Source of the DNA: Actinoallomurus vinaceus
GTDB taxonomy: Bacteria > Actinomycetota > Actinomycetes > Streptosporangiales > Streptosporangiaceae
Reading direction: 5' to 3'
Assembly: GCF_039542055.1 (NCBI RefSeq)
Contig: NZ_BAABHK010000001.1
Coordinates: 124,001-188,000 of the forward strand
Length of the DNA stretch: 64,000 nt
Numbering within the stretch: the stretch's first letter is position 1; the number at the start of each line of letters is the position of its first letter. This document shows, piece after piece, positions 1 to 7,827 of the stretch. The notes beneath the pieces were generated by a model. It was given only the letters and a program-made list of their open reading frames with translations. It did not search any database and had not been told where the DNA came from. Both the position numbers and the translations under genes were made by a program.

Positions 1-122
1 ACGGAGGGGTGTTCTCTGCATGACATCGACGATCTCCGGACGGGCGTACACGCCACCAGTGCCGGTGACACCGGCTCGACATGTAGAACACATAATCCGG
101 TCAGATAACTAAAATTTGCCGC
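1..122. promoter_or_regulatory. Upstream region of the first histidine kinase: palindrome and possible -10 box
   Basis: A perfect inverted repeat, GCCGGTG-a-CACCGGC, lies at 61-75 and a CATAAT box at 91-96, about 27 bp before the GTG at 123. Together they look like an operator and a -10 element. At the left edge the minus strand has GGAG, 7 nt, then ATG (26-24) running off the window, so a divergent gene may start here; only eight codons are visible, so this cannot be confirmed. Confidence 0.35.
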
Positions 123-1880
123 GTGGTGATCATCCTCGTGGTCCTCGTCGGTCTGGCCGTGGACCCGTGGCTGATCCACCCGAGCGTTCCGGCGGTGCTG
201 ATGCTCGCCCTGCAGGTCCTCCACTGCCTGCCGGGGACGAAGCGGTTCCGTGGCCGGTGGACCCTCGCCGCCCAGGCCGTCCTCTTCCCGTGGGCCGGAC
301 CGCCGGGCTTCCTCGCCGCCTCCGCGCTGCTCATCGTCGGGGGACGGATCCGCTGGGCGCTGTTCGCCGCCGTCGTGGCCGCCGCCGGGCTCATGAACCT
401 CGGCGACGTCTACGCCTGCGCCAACGCCATGGGCAACGCCCTGGCGATCGGAGTCACCGTCTACGGCCTCACGAGGCTCAGCGACCTACGCGCCGAACTC
501 CGCGCCGCCCGCGGCGAACTGGCCGCGGAGTCGGTCGCGGGCGAACGCGAGCGGTTCTCCCGCGACCTGGACGCCGTGCTGGGATCGGCCCTCTCGGAGA
601 TCGTCGGCCTCGCCGCGCAGGGGCGGATCGAGGAGATCCTGAGCCTGGCCCGCGAGACCGCGGTGCGCGTCCGGGCCACGCCCGCCGCCCCCACCGAGCC
701 ACCGCCCACCGACCTGACGCCCAGGCTCGCACTGCCGATCGTCGTCGTCGCGCACCTGGAGTACCTGGCCGTCGGCGCGATCTCGCTGTGGGACGCGTCT
801 CCGCCCACCCCGCTGCTCGCCGCCGGCCTGGGCGGCCTCGCCGTCATCATCGGGCTGTCCGTCTACCACTGCCTGCCGCGCCCGCCCGGCGTACGGCCGC
901 GCCACGCCGGCTGGACGCTCTCCGCCCAGACCGCGCTCGCCTGCCTGCCGCTCCTGATGCCGGGCGGGCCTGAGCCCCGGATGGTCGGCTTCGCCGCCGG
1001 GTCCATCCTGATCATCATCGGCGGACGTCTGGCCTGGCCGCTGTTCGGGGCCGTCGTCCTGAGCGTCCCCGCCGTCCTGCTCGCCCGCTCCGTCTCTCCA
1101 GGACAGGCCGCGTCCCTGACGGTCGACACGGTGACCATCGCATTGATCTTCTACGGCCTGGCGCTGCTCACCGGACTCGTCCACGAGGTACGGGAGGCGC
1201 GCCTGGCGCTCGCCGCGATGGCCCTGGCCCGCGAGCGGCGACGGATCGCCCGGGACGTGCACGACCTGCTCGGGTACGGCCTGTCCGCCATCATCGTCAA
1301 GGCCGAACTGGCCGCGCGGGATCCCCTCCAGGCCGAACGCGAGCTCGCCGACATCGCGCTGACCGCCCGCCGGGCACTGGGCGACCTGCGCGCCATCCCC
1401 GCCGACGACCAGCGGATGTCCCTCCGCACGGAGCTCGCCTCGGCGCACGAGGTGCTCACCGCCGCGGGGATCACCGTCCGCGTCGACGCGTCCGCCGACG
1501 GCCTGCCCGGGCCGGTCGACGCCCTGCTGGCGACCGTGCTGCGCGAGGCGGTCACCAACGTCCTCCGGCACAGCCGGGCGCGGACCTGCTCCGTGGAGGT
1601 GGCCGTCGCCGACGGCACCGTCCGTCTGCGCGTCACCAACGACGGCGTGCCCCAGGCCCCGGTGGAGACGCGCGGGCAGGGTGTCGATGGGCAGGGCGCC
1701 GGCGGGCAGGGCGTCGGCAACCTCACCGAACGTGTGGCCGCGATGGGCGGCCGGCTCACCGCCGGCCGGAGTACAGGGGAGGAGTACGAGCTCCTGGTCC
1801 TACAGCCAGTCGGCCTCGGTGGCGATGCGGACCGCGTCGATTCGGTTGCGGGCGTCGAGCTTGGTGACGATCGCCCCTAG
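123..1880 (+). CDS. Membrane sensor histidine kinase, HisKA_3 class, with a duplicated and degenerate first half
   Basis: Sensor kinase of 585 aa expected to phosphorylate the LuxR-type regulator at 1800-2405. The protein is an internal duplication: each half has several hydrophobic helices and then a dimerisation helix. The second half is intact, with RRRIARDVHDLLGYGL (acceptor His about 380), an N-box REAVTNVLRHS and a GVGNL glycine box. The first half has the equivalent helix RERFSRDLDAVLGSAL with Asp150 in place of His and no ATPase domain after it. The GTG at 123 was chosen because TAA at 93-95 closes the frame upstream; no good Shine-Dalgarno is visible. Its last 27 codons overlap the 3' end of the convergent regulator gene and probably extend past the natural domain end. 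The signal is unknown; the paralogue is at 12636-14804. Confidence 0.85.
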   Translation: MVIILVVLVGLAVDPWLIHPSVPAVLMLALQVLHCLPGTKRFRGRWTLAAQAVLFPWAGPPGFLAASALLIVGGRIRWALFAAVVAAAGLMNLGDVYACANAMGNALAIGVTVYGLTRLSDLRAELRAARGELAAESVAGERERFSRDLDAVLGSALSEIVGLAAQGRIEEILSLARETAVRVRATPAAPTEPPPTDLTPRLALPIVVVAHLEYLAVGAISLWDASPPTPLLAAGLGGLAVIIGLSVYHCLPRPPGVRPRHAGWTLSAQTALACLPLLMPGGPEPRMVGFAAGSILIIIGGRLAWPLFGAVVLSVPAVLLARSVSPGQAASLTVDTVTIALIFYGLALLTGLVHEVREARLALAAMALARERRRIARDVHDLLGYGLSAIIVKAELAARDPLQAERELADIALTARRALGDLRAIPADDQRMSLRTELASAHEVLTAAGITVRVDASADGLPGPVDALLATVLREAVTNVLRHSRARTCSVEVAVADGTVRLRVTNDGVPQAPVETRGQGVDGQGAGGQGVGNLTERVAAMGGRLTAGRSTGEEYELLVLQPVGLGGDADRVDSVAGVELGDDRP

Positions 1881-2405
1881 GTAGTTCCGCACGGTGCCCT
1901 TGGTCAGGTGGAGCCGCGAGGCGATCTCCGAGAGCTCGGCGCCCTCCGCGGCCAGCCGCAGCAGCTCCACCTCCCGAGCCGTCAGCGGGTTCGGCCGCGC
2001 CCTGATCGCCGCCGCGGCCAGTCGCGGATCGATCACGAGCTCCCCGGCGGCCACCCGGCGGATCGCCTCCGCCAGCTCGGCGGGCGGGGAGTCCTTCACC
2101 ATGAAGCCCCGGACCTGCGCGGTCAGGGCTCGGCGCAGGATCTCGGGCCGGCCGAGCGCCGTGAGGATCAGCGCACGACAGTCCGGCAGGCGCCCGGCGA
2201 GCTCGGTGGCCGCCGTAAGCCCGTCGACGCCCGGCATGTCGACGTCCAGCACCGCGACGTCCGGCCGGTGCTCGAGCGCCGCCGGGAGCACGGCATCGCC
2301 CCTGGACACCTCGGCGACCACCTCGATGTCGGGCTCCAGATCCAGCAGCGCGACCAGGGCACCCCGAATGAGATGCATGTCCTCGGCAAGGAGTACCCGG
2401 ATCAC
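1800..2405 (-). CDS. NarL/LuxR-family response regulator
   Basis: Two-domain DNA-binding response regulator of about 201 aa. The receiver has the acidic pocket AED near residue 8 and the phosphorylatable Asp54 in AVLDVDMPG. The C-terminal LuxR helix-turn-helix contains LTAREVELLRLAAEG and SEIASRLHLTKGTVRNYL. The GTG at 2405 is preferred over the in-frame GTG at 2414 because GGGGAG sits 8 nt upstream of it. It lies tail to tail with the kinase gene at 123-1880, its likely partner, and the two coding ends overlap by 81 bp. Its ribosome-binding site and first codons lie inside a 48-bp repeat found again at 4148-4196. The closest relative in the window is the regulator at 14801-15406. Target genes are unknown. 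Confidence 0.9.
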   Translation of the reverse strand: MIRVLLAEDMHLIRGALVALLDLEPDIEVVAEVSRGDAVLPAALEHRPDVAVLDVDMPGVDGLTAATELAGRLPDCRALILTALGRPEILRRALTAQVRGFMVKDSPPAELAEAIRRVAAGELVIDPRLAAAAIRARPNPLTAREVELLRLAAEGAELSEIASRLHLTKGTVRNYLGAIVTKLDARNRIDAVRIATEADWL

Positions 2406-2444
2406 GCACCACACTCCCCGATAAGTCCGCGCTGGGGTCCCAGG
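2397..2444. repeat. 48-bp imperfect direct repeat, copy A
   Basis: This segment starts CCGGATCACGCACC and ends GGGGTCCCAGG, and recurs at 4148-4196 with about three differences (one inserted C and two substitutions). Copy A covers the ribosome-binding site and start codon of the response regulator. The two copies bracket the CGNR-regulator/reductase block, so they look like the boundaries of an insertion or duplication. Confidence 0.85.
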
Positions 2445-2512
2445 ACGTCATCCTGCCAGGCGCCCGTACCGGCCGCCGCGCGACGCCCGCCCACGCGTTG
2501 CTCCCCCTGAAG

Positions 2513-3145
2513 TCAGGATCCGCCTCGCATGCGGGAGCGGTAGCCGGCGACCTTCACGAGGTTTCCGCAGCGTTCCATGGAGCACCAGCGGCGTCGGCGC
2601 GCCTGGGAGTCGTCGAGGAACAGGAGCGAGCACTCTTGGCTCTCGCATTCCTTGACCCGATCCAGGAGGGGGCTGGTGATCAGCAGTACCGCGTCGCGGG
2701 CCACGGTCGCCAGGGCGGCCTGCGCGGGATGCGCGGCCTGCCAGTGCAGGATCGGCTGCCGTCTTTTGTCAGCGTCGGTGTCCGCGCGGGCCAGCTGAGG
2801 TGTGAGGTCGGGGTGAGCGGCCGCTTCGTTGATCTGTGCGACATCGGCCGGATCCGGGGCGTTCCCGCCCATCGCGGCGAGCAGAACCCGATAGAGCGCC
2901 TCCCGCATCACGCGTGCGGCCGTCAGGTCTTCGGCGGTGATCCGCATACGGTCCGGCCCTGCCTGCAGCCGCGCCTCGCTGATCCAGCGGGCCAGAGCGC
3001 CGGGGTCGGCGAGCCTCTCGACGGGAGCGGTGTGGCGCTTGCCGAGAGTGGCGACGAAGTTCAGGCAGGGGCGCCCGCCGATGAACGGGAACGCCATCTC
3101 CGGGTCGGCGGGATCCCGTCGAGCGGGCGCGGGTCTGCTGGCCAT
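2513..3145 (-). CDS. CGNR zinc-finger protein (ABATE domain), putative transcriptional regulator
   Basis: A 210-aa member of the CGNR family: an N-terminal ABATE-type region (FIGGRPCLNFVATLGKR) followed by a C-terminal zinc finger with CESQECSLLFLDD and WCSMERCGNLVKVAGYRSR, which holds the diagnostic Cys-Gly-Asn. Such proteins are thought to be stress-related regulators, but few have been characterised. The ATG at 3145 is preceded on the minus strand by TAGGGT, 6 nt and then ATG, a leaderless arrangement; the GGGAGG in between is too close to act as a Shine-Dalgarno. It diverges from the reductase gene at 3232 across inverted repeats that are good candidates for its own operator. The pair sits inside a direct-repeat-bounded block. 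Confidence 0.85.
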   Translation of the reverse strand: MASRPAPARRDPADPEMAFPFIGGRPCLNFVATLGKRHTAPVERLADPGALARWISEARLQAGPDRMRITAEDLTAARVMREALYRVLLAAMGGNAPDPADVAQINEAAAHPDLTPQLARADTDADKRRQPILHWQAAHPAQAALATVARDAVLLITSPLLDRVKECESQECSLLFLDDSQARRRRWCSMERCGNLVKVAGYRSRMRGGS

Positions 3146-3150
3146 CCTCC

Positions 3151-3215
3151 CACCCTATCGGTTGACACCTGTTCATCCGGTGTTGCACGATGACACCGCT
3201 TCAACCAGTGTCAAG
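3151..3215. promoter_or_regulatory. Divergent promoters with nested inverted repeats (CGNR regulator / reductase)
   Basis: On the plus strand TTGACA (3162-3167), an 18-bp spacer and CACGAT (3186-3191) form a promoter for the reductase. On the minus strand TAGGGT (3156-3151) sits 6 nt from the regulator's ATG. Inverted repeats overlap the plus promoter: ACACC-n9-GGTGT around 3165-3183 and GACAC-n11-GTGTC around 3192-3212. Binding there would control both genes. Confidence 0.55.
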
Positions 3216-3231
3216 GAAGGTCGGATGCATC

Positions 3232-4176
3232 ATGAAGATCCTCGTCATCGGGGCCGGGGCGACCGGAGGCTTCTTCGGCTTCCGGCTCGCCCAGGCAGGC
3301 CGGGACGTGACCTTCCTTGTCCGGCCGCGCCGCGCGGCGGTCCTGCGCGAGCGGGGACTGCGCCTGACCGGCCTGGACGCTGACGACGTCCTCGTGCCGA
3401 AGCTCGTGACGCCCGGCGAGATCGCCGCCCCCTACGACCTTGTGCTCGTCTCGGTGAAGGCCGGTTCCCTGGTGTCGGCACTCGACGACGCCGCTCCAGC
3501 GGTCGGTCCACGCACCGCCGTGGTGCCCTTCCTCAACGGGATCGCGCACATGGACGTACTGAACACCCGCTTCGGCACACAGGCCGTGCTCGGCGGCGTG
3601 GTCAAGGTCGTCACCATGGTCAACGACGAGGGTGACATCGTCCGGCTCGATCCACTCGCGATGATGACGATCGGCGAGCAAGACGGTCGCTCGTCGCCTC
3701 GGCTGCGGGAGATCGAGCAGACGTTGGCCGGCTCCGGGTTCGACCTGAGCGTCTCCTCAGCCATCATCACGGCGATGTGGCACAAATGGGTGTTCATCAG
3801 CACCCTCGGCGCGCTCACCTCCCTGATGCGCGGCACGGTCGGCGACGTCGTCGCCGCCCCCGGTGGCGAGCGGCTCGGCCCTGCCATCCTCGCCGAAGCG
3901 GCCGCGGTGTCGGCCGCGGTGGGACGTCCGGTCCCCGCCGAGGAACTCGCCGCCACAGCAGCGGGGATGACCGAGGCCGGATCGACGGACACCGCATCGA
4001 TCTACCGCGACGTGGCCGCCGGCCATCCCACCGAGGTCGAGCACATCCTCGGTGACCTGACCGCGCGGGCGCGGGTACTCGGCGTGAACACCCCGCTGCT
4101 CGACCTCGCCACCATGAACCTGAGGGTCCATCAAAAACGCGTCGCCGCCGGATCACGCACCACACTCCCCCGGTAA
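3232..4176 (+). CDS. Ketopantoate reductase (ApbA/PanE) family protein
   Basis: NADPH-dependent 2-dehydropantoate 2-reductase-like enzyme, 314 aa. The N-terminus MKILVIGAGATGGFFGFRL is a Rossmann GxGxxG motif. The hinge and C-terminal helical domain contain MWHKWVFISTLGALTSL, matching the family's KxxxN-type active-site region. The ATG at 3232 is chosen because it opens directly into the Rossmann strand and AAGGAAGG lies about 11 nt upstream; an earlier ATG at 3190 is in the promoter. The true substrate may not be ketopantoate, since these paralogues are often pathway-specific and no pantothenate genes are nearby. Its last nine codons come from the 48-bp repeat, so the C-terminus has probably been replaced by duplicated DNA. 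Confidence 0.82.
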   Translation: MKILVIGAGATGGFFGFRLAQAGRDVTFLVRPRRAAVLRERGLRLTGLDADDVLVPKLVTPGEIAAPYDLVLVSVKAGSLVSALDDAAPAVGPRTAVVPFLNGIAHMDVLNTRFGTQAVLGGVVKVVTMVNDEGDIVRLDPLAMMTIGEQDGRSSPRLREIEQTLAGSGFDLSVSSAIITAMWHKWVFISTLGALTSLMRGTVGDVVAAPGGERLGPAILAEAAAVSAAVGRPVPAEELAATAAGMTEAGSTDTASIYRDVAAGHPTEVEHILGDLTARARVLGVNTPLLDLATMNLRVHQKRVAAGSRTTLPR

Positions 4177-4196
4177 GTCCGCGCAGGGGTCCCAGG
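4148..4196. repeat. 48-bp imperfect direct repeat, copy B
   Basis: This second copy of the segment at 2397-2444 covers the 3' end and stop codon of the reductase gene. On the minus strand it preserves the regulator's ribosome-binding site and first codons (GTG, ATC, CGG) without the rest of that gene, so copy B looks like the displaced 5' fragment of the response-regulator gene. Confidence 0.85.
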
Positions 4197-4218
4197 CCGA
4201 GTGGTTCAGGTGGGTGGG

Positions 4219-4728
4219 TCAGCGTCCGGTGGCGCCGTCGATGAGTTCGCGCAGGATGTCGGCGTGCCCGGCGTGGCGCCCGGTTTCCTCGATCAGGTGG
4301 GTGAGGGTCCAGCGCAGGGACGGTGCCGGGCCGGGCCGCCCGCCCGGGCGCGGTCCGGCCGCGGCGAGGTCGGGGCAGGCGGCGATCACCTCGTTCGCGC
4401 GGGCCGTGGTCTCCCGGTAGGCGAGGAGAAGGTCGTCGGCGCTCTCGTCCGGTTCTGGGCGGAAGGTGGCTTCCCAGTCGGGGGTCGGATGGCCGAGCAA
4501 CCAGTGGCGTTCGACGTGGGTGAGGTGCTTGACGAGGCCGAGCAGGTTCGTTCCCGACGTGACGCCGGGCGTGCGGATCTGCGGTTCCGGAACGCCGTGC
4601 GTCTTGGCGATCACCGAGGCGCGCAGGTAGTCGAGGAAGCCCAGCAGCACGTCCTTTTCCCCGGACCCGGTCTTCGGGGGGCCGGTGTCGCGACGGTGGC
4701 GCTCGACGGAGCGGTGCGTTGGTGGCAC
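4219..4728 (-). CDS. DinB-like protein (DUF664 family)
   Basis: A 169-aa protein of the DinB/YfiT-like metal-dependent four-helix fold. The family signature histidines are in NLLGLVKHLTHVERHWLLG and TLTHLIEETGRHAGHADIL, which normally coordinate a divalent metal. In actinomycetes relatives act as mycothiol-dependent transferases, but the substrate of this one cannot be read from sequence. The GTG at 4728 is preceded by GAGAGGA five nt upstream. It lies 35 bp downstream of the methyltransferase gene, so the two probably form one transcript. Confidence 0.82.
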   Translation of the reverse strand: MPPTHRSVERHRRDTGPPKTGSGEKDVLLGFLDYLRASVIAKTHGVPEPQIRTPGVTSGTNLLGLVKHLTHVERHWLLGHPTPDWEATFRPEPDESADDLLLAYRETTARANEVIAACPDLAAAGPRPGGRPGPAPSLRWTLTHLIEETGRHAGHADILRELIDGATGR

Positions 4729-4763
4729 GGTCGTCCTCTCTGATCAGGGGGCAAGGCGGGAGG

Positions 4764-5417
4764 TCAGGCCGCCGTCCTGCGGATGACCAGCACGTTGTCG
4801 ATGACGGTCGCGGTCTGGCCGTCCGGTCCCCTCGCGTCCCGCCGGGGCATGTCCGCGCGCTCGACCTGCCACCGGGCCGGGTCGAGGGCCAGCTCTGCGG
4901 ACACCTCGTCCGGTGTGGGGTAGTGGATTCCGGGGTCCTGGTTCCAGGACCAGGGCGCCGTCGAGCCGTGGTCGACGACCATGAGCCGCCCGCCAGGGCG
5001 CAGCGCGTGCGCGGCGGTGCGCAGAACCCGAGACCGGGGCAACGCGAACTGTGTCTGGAAGTACTGGGCGGACACCAGGTCAAAGCTGCCCTGAGGGAAG
5101 TCCTCGGCCAGGTCGATGCATTCCACCGATATCAATGCGTGCAGGCCGCGCGCCTGGGCGTTCTCGGCGAGGCGACGCACGGCGTTGGCGGAGATATCGA
5201 CCGCGGTGACCCGCCACCCGCGACCGGCCAGCCAGAGCGCGTCACCGCCGGCCCCGCAGCCCAGGTCCAGGGCGGCGCCCGGGGTGAGGCCCCCCGCGAT
5301 CTCGGCCAGCACGGGGTTCGCCCGGCCGGTCTGGGTGGGCCAGGGGACGCGGTAGTGCTCGTCCCAGAAGCGGGCGGCGTCGGCGCCCGGCGTCATGCCG
5401 GTGGAGTCCGGGCCCAT
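4764..5417 (-). CDS. Class I SAM-dependent methyltransferase
   Basis: A 217-aa Rossmann-fold methyltransferase. Motif I is AALDLGCGAGGDALWLAGRG, followed by the acidic ribose-binding end VTAVDIS and a post-motif SFDLVSAQYFQTQ. The domain pattern resembles small thiol/tellurite-type methyltransferases, but no substrate can be assigned. The ATG at 5417 is used because GAGGGAGAG sits 7 nt upstream; longer in-frame starts reach 5456. It is the first gene of a probable two-gene operon with the DinB-like protein, a pairing that could modify small electrophiles or thiols (inference). Confidence 0.82.
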   Translation of the reverse strand: MGPDSTGMTPGADAARFWDEHYRVPWPTQTGRANPVLAEIAGGLTPGAALDLGCGAGGDALWLAGRGWRVTAVDISANAVRRLAENAQARGLHALISVECIDLAEDFPQGSFDLVSAQYFQTQFALPRSRVLRTAAHALRPGGRLMVVDHGSTAPWSWNQDPGIHYPTPDEVSAELALDPARWQVERADMPRRDARGPDGQTATVIDNVLVIRRTAA

Positions 5418-5696
5418 TGGTGTTCTCTCCCTCGTGCCGGTCGTTGGGTACGGCAACCACCCTCACCCGCAGCCGCCGCCGATTGCACGGAAACTTGCCG
5501 AATCAGCAAGATGGGGGAGGGGCTGAATGTCGCCGACGGGTGAGGGCCCTTGTCCTGCGGTGTGCGCTCAGGCGGGAAAATTGCCGTGTGGCGGGACGGC
5601 ACAGAACAAGGGCAGTCGCCCCGGACGGAAGACAGTCTCGTAACCCGCACCGGCGAGGATCGACTCGGCGTCGTCGATCGTGGAATGAGGAATCGC
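5418..5696. other. Intergenic region with a short coding-like relic on the minus strand
   Basis: This 279-bp divergent region separates the methyltransferase and FAH-family genes. On the minus strand an ATG at 5702 opens a 44-codon frame ending at 5568 with GC-ending codons and protein-like text (DDAESILAGAGYETVF, RPGRLPLFCAVPPHGNFPA). It has no Shine-Dalgarno and overlaps the FAH start, so it is more likely a gene relic than a functional gene. Arms GCCCTTGT and ACAAGGGC about 60 bp apart flank it. Confidence 0.3.
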
Positions 5697-6584
5697 GTGC
5701 ATATCGTCCGTTTCGTTGCTACCGGCGGTGACCGTCCGCTGGTGGGAGTCTCCGACGGGTCGACCGTGACCGAACTGGCCGAGACCCTCGGCGAGCTGCT
5801 CCGGCTTCCCCTGGCGGAGCTGCGGGACCGCTGCCGTACGGCCGACGGCCCGCGCCACGACGCCGCCGCCGTACGGGTGTTGCCCCCGGTGGACGGGCGG
5901 ATGGAGGTCTGGGCGGCCGGCGTCACGTACCGGCGCTCCCGCGAGGCGCGGATCACCGAGAGCGAACGGTCGGCCGACGTGTACGAGCAGGTGTACGACG
6001 CCGAGCGCCCGGAGCTGTTCTTCAAGTCCGCGGCCTGGCGGGTGACCGGCGACGGCGAAACCGTCGCGATCCGCTCCGACTCCGCGGTCGACGTGCCGGA
6101 ACCCGAGCTCGGGCTCGTCCTCAACCGGCACGCCGAGATCGTCGGCTATACCGTCGTGAACGACATGAGCTCCCGGACCATCGAGGGCGAGAACCCGCTC
6201 TACCTGCCGCAGGCCAAGATCTACCTCGGCGGCTGCGCGGCCGGCCCCGCCGTACGGCCCGCCTGGGAGGTGCCGGACCCGTACGCCCTGGACATCGAGC
6301 TCACCATCCGCCGTGGCGGCGACGTCGCGTGGACCGGCAAGGCGAGCACGGCGCAGCTGCACCGCAGGCTCGACGACCTGGCCGGCTACCTGTTCCGCGC
6401 GGACGTGTTCCCCGACGGCGCCGTCCTCGCCACCGGCACCTGCCTGGTCCCGGAGCTGCCGTTCACGCTGGCCGCCGGGGACGAGATCGCCATCACGATC
6501 GCGGAGGTCGGCACCCTCACGAGCACGGTCGTGGCGGGCCGCGAGCCGATGGCGTGGCTCGGCGACCCGGCCACGCCACGGTGA
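5697..6584 (+). CDS. Fumarylacetoacetate hydrolase (FAH) family protein, probable sugar-acid dehydratase type
   Basis: FAH-superfamily enzyme of about 295 aa. Metal-binding acidic residues of the fold appear in ERPELFFKSAAWRV, DVPEPELGLVLNRHAEIVGY and VVNDMSSRTIEGENPLYLPQ. The overall pattern is closest to 2-dehydro-3-deoxy-D-arabinonate dehydratase-like members rather than true fumarylacetoacetase (judged by eye). Such enzymes act in pentose or sugar-acid breakdown, but no partner dehydrogenase is nearby. The GTG at 5697 is chosen for GAGGA five nt upstream; ATG 5685 is an alternative. It is followed closely by two small genes on the same strand. Confidence 0.8.
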   Translation: MHIVRFVATGGDRPLVGVSDGSTVTELAETLGELLRLPLAELRDRCRTADGPRHDAAAVRVLPPVDGRMEVWAAGVTYRRSREARITESERSADVYEQVYDAERPELFFKSAAWRVTGDGETVAIRSDSAVDVPEPELGLVLNRHAEIVGYTVVNDMSSRTIEGENPLYLPQAKIYLGGCAAGPAVRPAWEVPDPYALDIELTIRRGGDVAWTGKASTAQLHRRLDDLAGYLFRADVFPDGAVLATGTCLVPELPFTLAAGDEIAITIAEVGTLTSTVVAGREPMAWLGDPATPR

Positions 6585-6685
6585 GGTTCCGGGGGCGGGC
6601 CGCACACGTCCCCGGAAGGTGGAAGACTGGGCCGCGTCGGTGTCGCGGCCGGTCGGCCGCGACGAAGTGAGGAGGCGGTGCGACG

Positions 6686-6799
6686 GTGGGCAAGCACAGC
6701 GCACCCCCCATCGGCAAGACCTGCCCGGTCTGCCGAGGCACCGGGAAGAACAGCGTGCAGCAGGACTGCGGCTCGTGCGGCGGAAAGGGACGGATATGA
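6686..6799 (+). CDS. 37-residue CxxC zinc-finger-like peptide
   Basis: A tiny protein with two Cys pairs spaced as in DnaJ-type zinc fingers: CPVCRGTGK followed by DCGSCGGKGRI. Four cysteines could bind one zinc. The GTG at 6686 lies 10 nt after GAGGAGG. Its stop overlaps the next gene's start as ATGA (6796-6799), so the two are translationally coupled. Isolated DnaJ-like zinc-finger peptides are common in actinomycetes and are usually left unannotated; the function is unknown. Confidence 0.7.
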   Translation: MGKHSAPPIGKTCPVCRGTGKNSVQQDCGSCGGKGRI

Positions 6800-7074
6800 G
6801 CTACCCGCCGGCCGGCTGCAGCTACCAGGTGCTCTACATCGACCCGATGGGGCGGCACACCGAGTCGCCCCTGTTCGCCGACGAGTACTCCCTCGGCGAC
6901 TGGTTCAAGGACAAGTCGGACTCCGGCGAGATCGACCGTGAGGCCGAGGCCGAGGGCCGCCCGGGAGGCTTCCGCATCTACTGCGTGACCGAGGGCCGCC
7001 GCATCGAGATCGACCACCTTCACCCCCGCCTCGTCCACGGCCGGCTGAACCGGCAGGCGTACGGAAGAGCCTGA
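6796..7074 (+). CDS. Hypothetical protein, 92 aa, coupled to the CxxC peptide
   Basis: A small soluble protein with no recognised domain. It starts MSYPPAGCSYQVLYIDPMG, has an acidic middle (DKSDSGEIDREAEAEGRPGG) and a basic C-terminus. Its start codon overlaps the stop of the upstream zinc-finger peptide, so the two probably work as a pair. No signal peptide or membrane segment is visible. The coding call rests on this overlap, GC-ending codon use and the protein-like composition. Confidence 0.65.
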   Translation: MSYPPAGCSYQVLYIDPMGRHTESPLFADEYSLGDWFKDKSDSGEIDREAEAEGRPGGFRIYCVTEGRRIEIDHLHPRLVHGRLNRQAYGRA

Positions 7075-7134
7075 GGACCTCCCCACCCGCCGGGCAGGGC
7101 CACGATGACGCCGGCCCGCGGCGGAGCAGAGGGA

Positions 7135-7827
7135 TCAGTGGGGGCCGCGGGAGCGTGGGACGATCAGGCCTGTCTCGTACGCGGCTATGACGGCCTGGGT
7201 GCGATCGCGGAGGCCGAGTTTGTTCAGCATGCGGCTCACATGGGTTTTCACGGTTTCCTCCGTGACCGTCAGCCGGGCGGCTATCTCGGGGTTGGACAGT
7301 CCCTCGGCGACGAGCCGCAGGACCTGTGTCTCTCGCGGGGTGAGGGCGGCGAGTACGGCGGTGGACGGGGCGTCGGGTTTGGGGCGCATGAGGGCGAAAT
7401 CGCTGATGAGGCGACGGGTGACGGTCGGGGCGAGCAGTGCTTCACCGGCGGCGATGACGCGTACCGCGTCGAAGAGCCGTTCGGCGGTGACGTCCTTGAG
7501 GAGGAATCCGCTGGCCCCGGCGCGCAGCGCGTCGTAAACGTACTCGTCCAGGTCGAAGGTCGTCAGGATGAGGATCCGAGGCCCGGTCGAGTCGGCGCCG
7601 ACGAGCTGCCTGGTGGCCTCGATGCCGTCCATGCCCGGCATGCGCACGTCCATGAGGATGACGTCAGGCGACAGCTCGCGGCACGTCCGCAGCGCCTCGG
7701 CCCCATCAGAGACGGTGCCGACGACGATGAAGTCCGGCTGGGTATCGAGCAGATCGGCGAATCCGGTGCGGACCACGGGGTGATCGTCGGCGACGACGAT
7801 CCGGACCGCCGGGGAGGGAGCGTTCAC
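7135..7827 (-). CDS. NarL/LuxR-family response regulator
   Basis: A 230-aa response regulator with a receiver (VVADDHPVVRTG, phosphorylatable Asp60 in ILMDVRMPG, Lys in GFLLKDVTAE) and a C-terminal LuxR helix-turn-helix (LTPRETQVLRLVAEGLSN, TVKTHVSRMLNKLGL). It overlaps the upstream kinase gene by four bases (ATGA), so this pair is a normal co-directional operon, unlike the two convergent pairs in the window. The diverging ABC operon at 9183-12525 is a plausible target. Confidence 0.92.
   Translation of the reverse strand: MNAPSPAVRIVVADDHPVVRTGFADLLDTQPDFIVVGTVSDGAEALRTCRELSPDVILMDVRMPGMDGIEATRQLVGADSTGPRILILTTFDLDEYVYDALRAGASGFLLKDVTAERLFDAVRVIAAGEALLAPTVTRRLISDFALMRPKPDAPSTAVLAALTPRETQVLRLVAEGLSNPEIAARLTVTEETVKTHVSRMLNKLGLRDRTQAVIAAYETGLIVPRSRGPH

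Noticed and set aside
2405..4176. Insertion sequence with transposase between the 48-bp repeats
   Set aside because: No transposase, integrase or terminal inverted repeats were found; only the two ordinary genes lie between.
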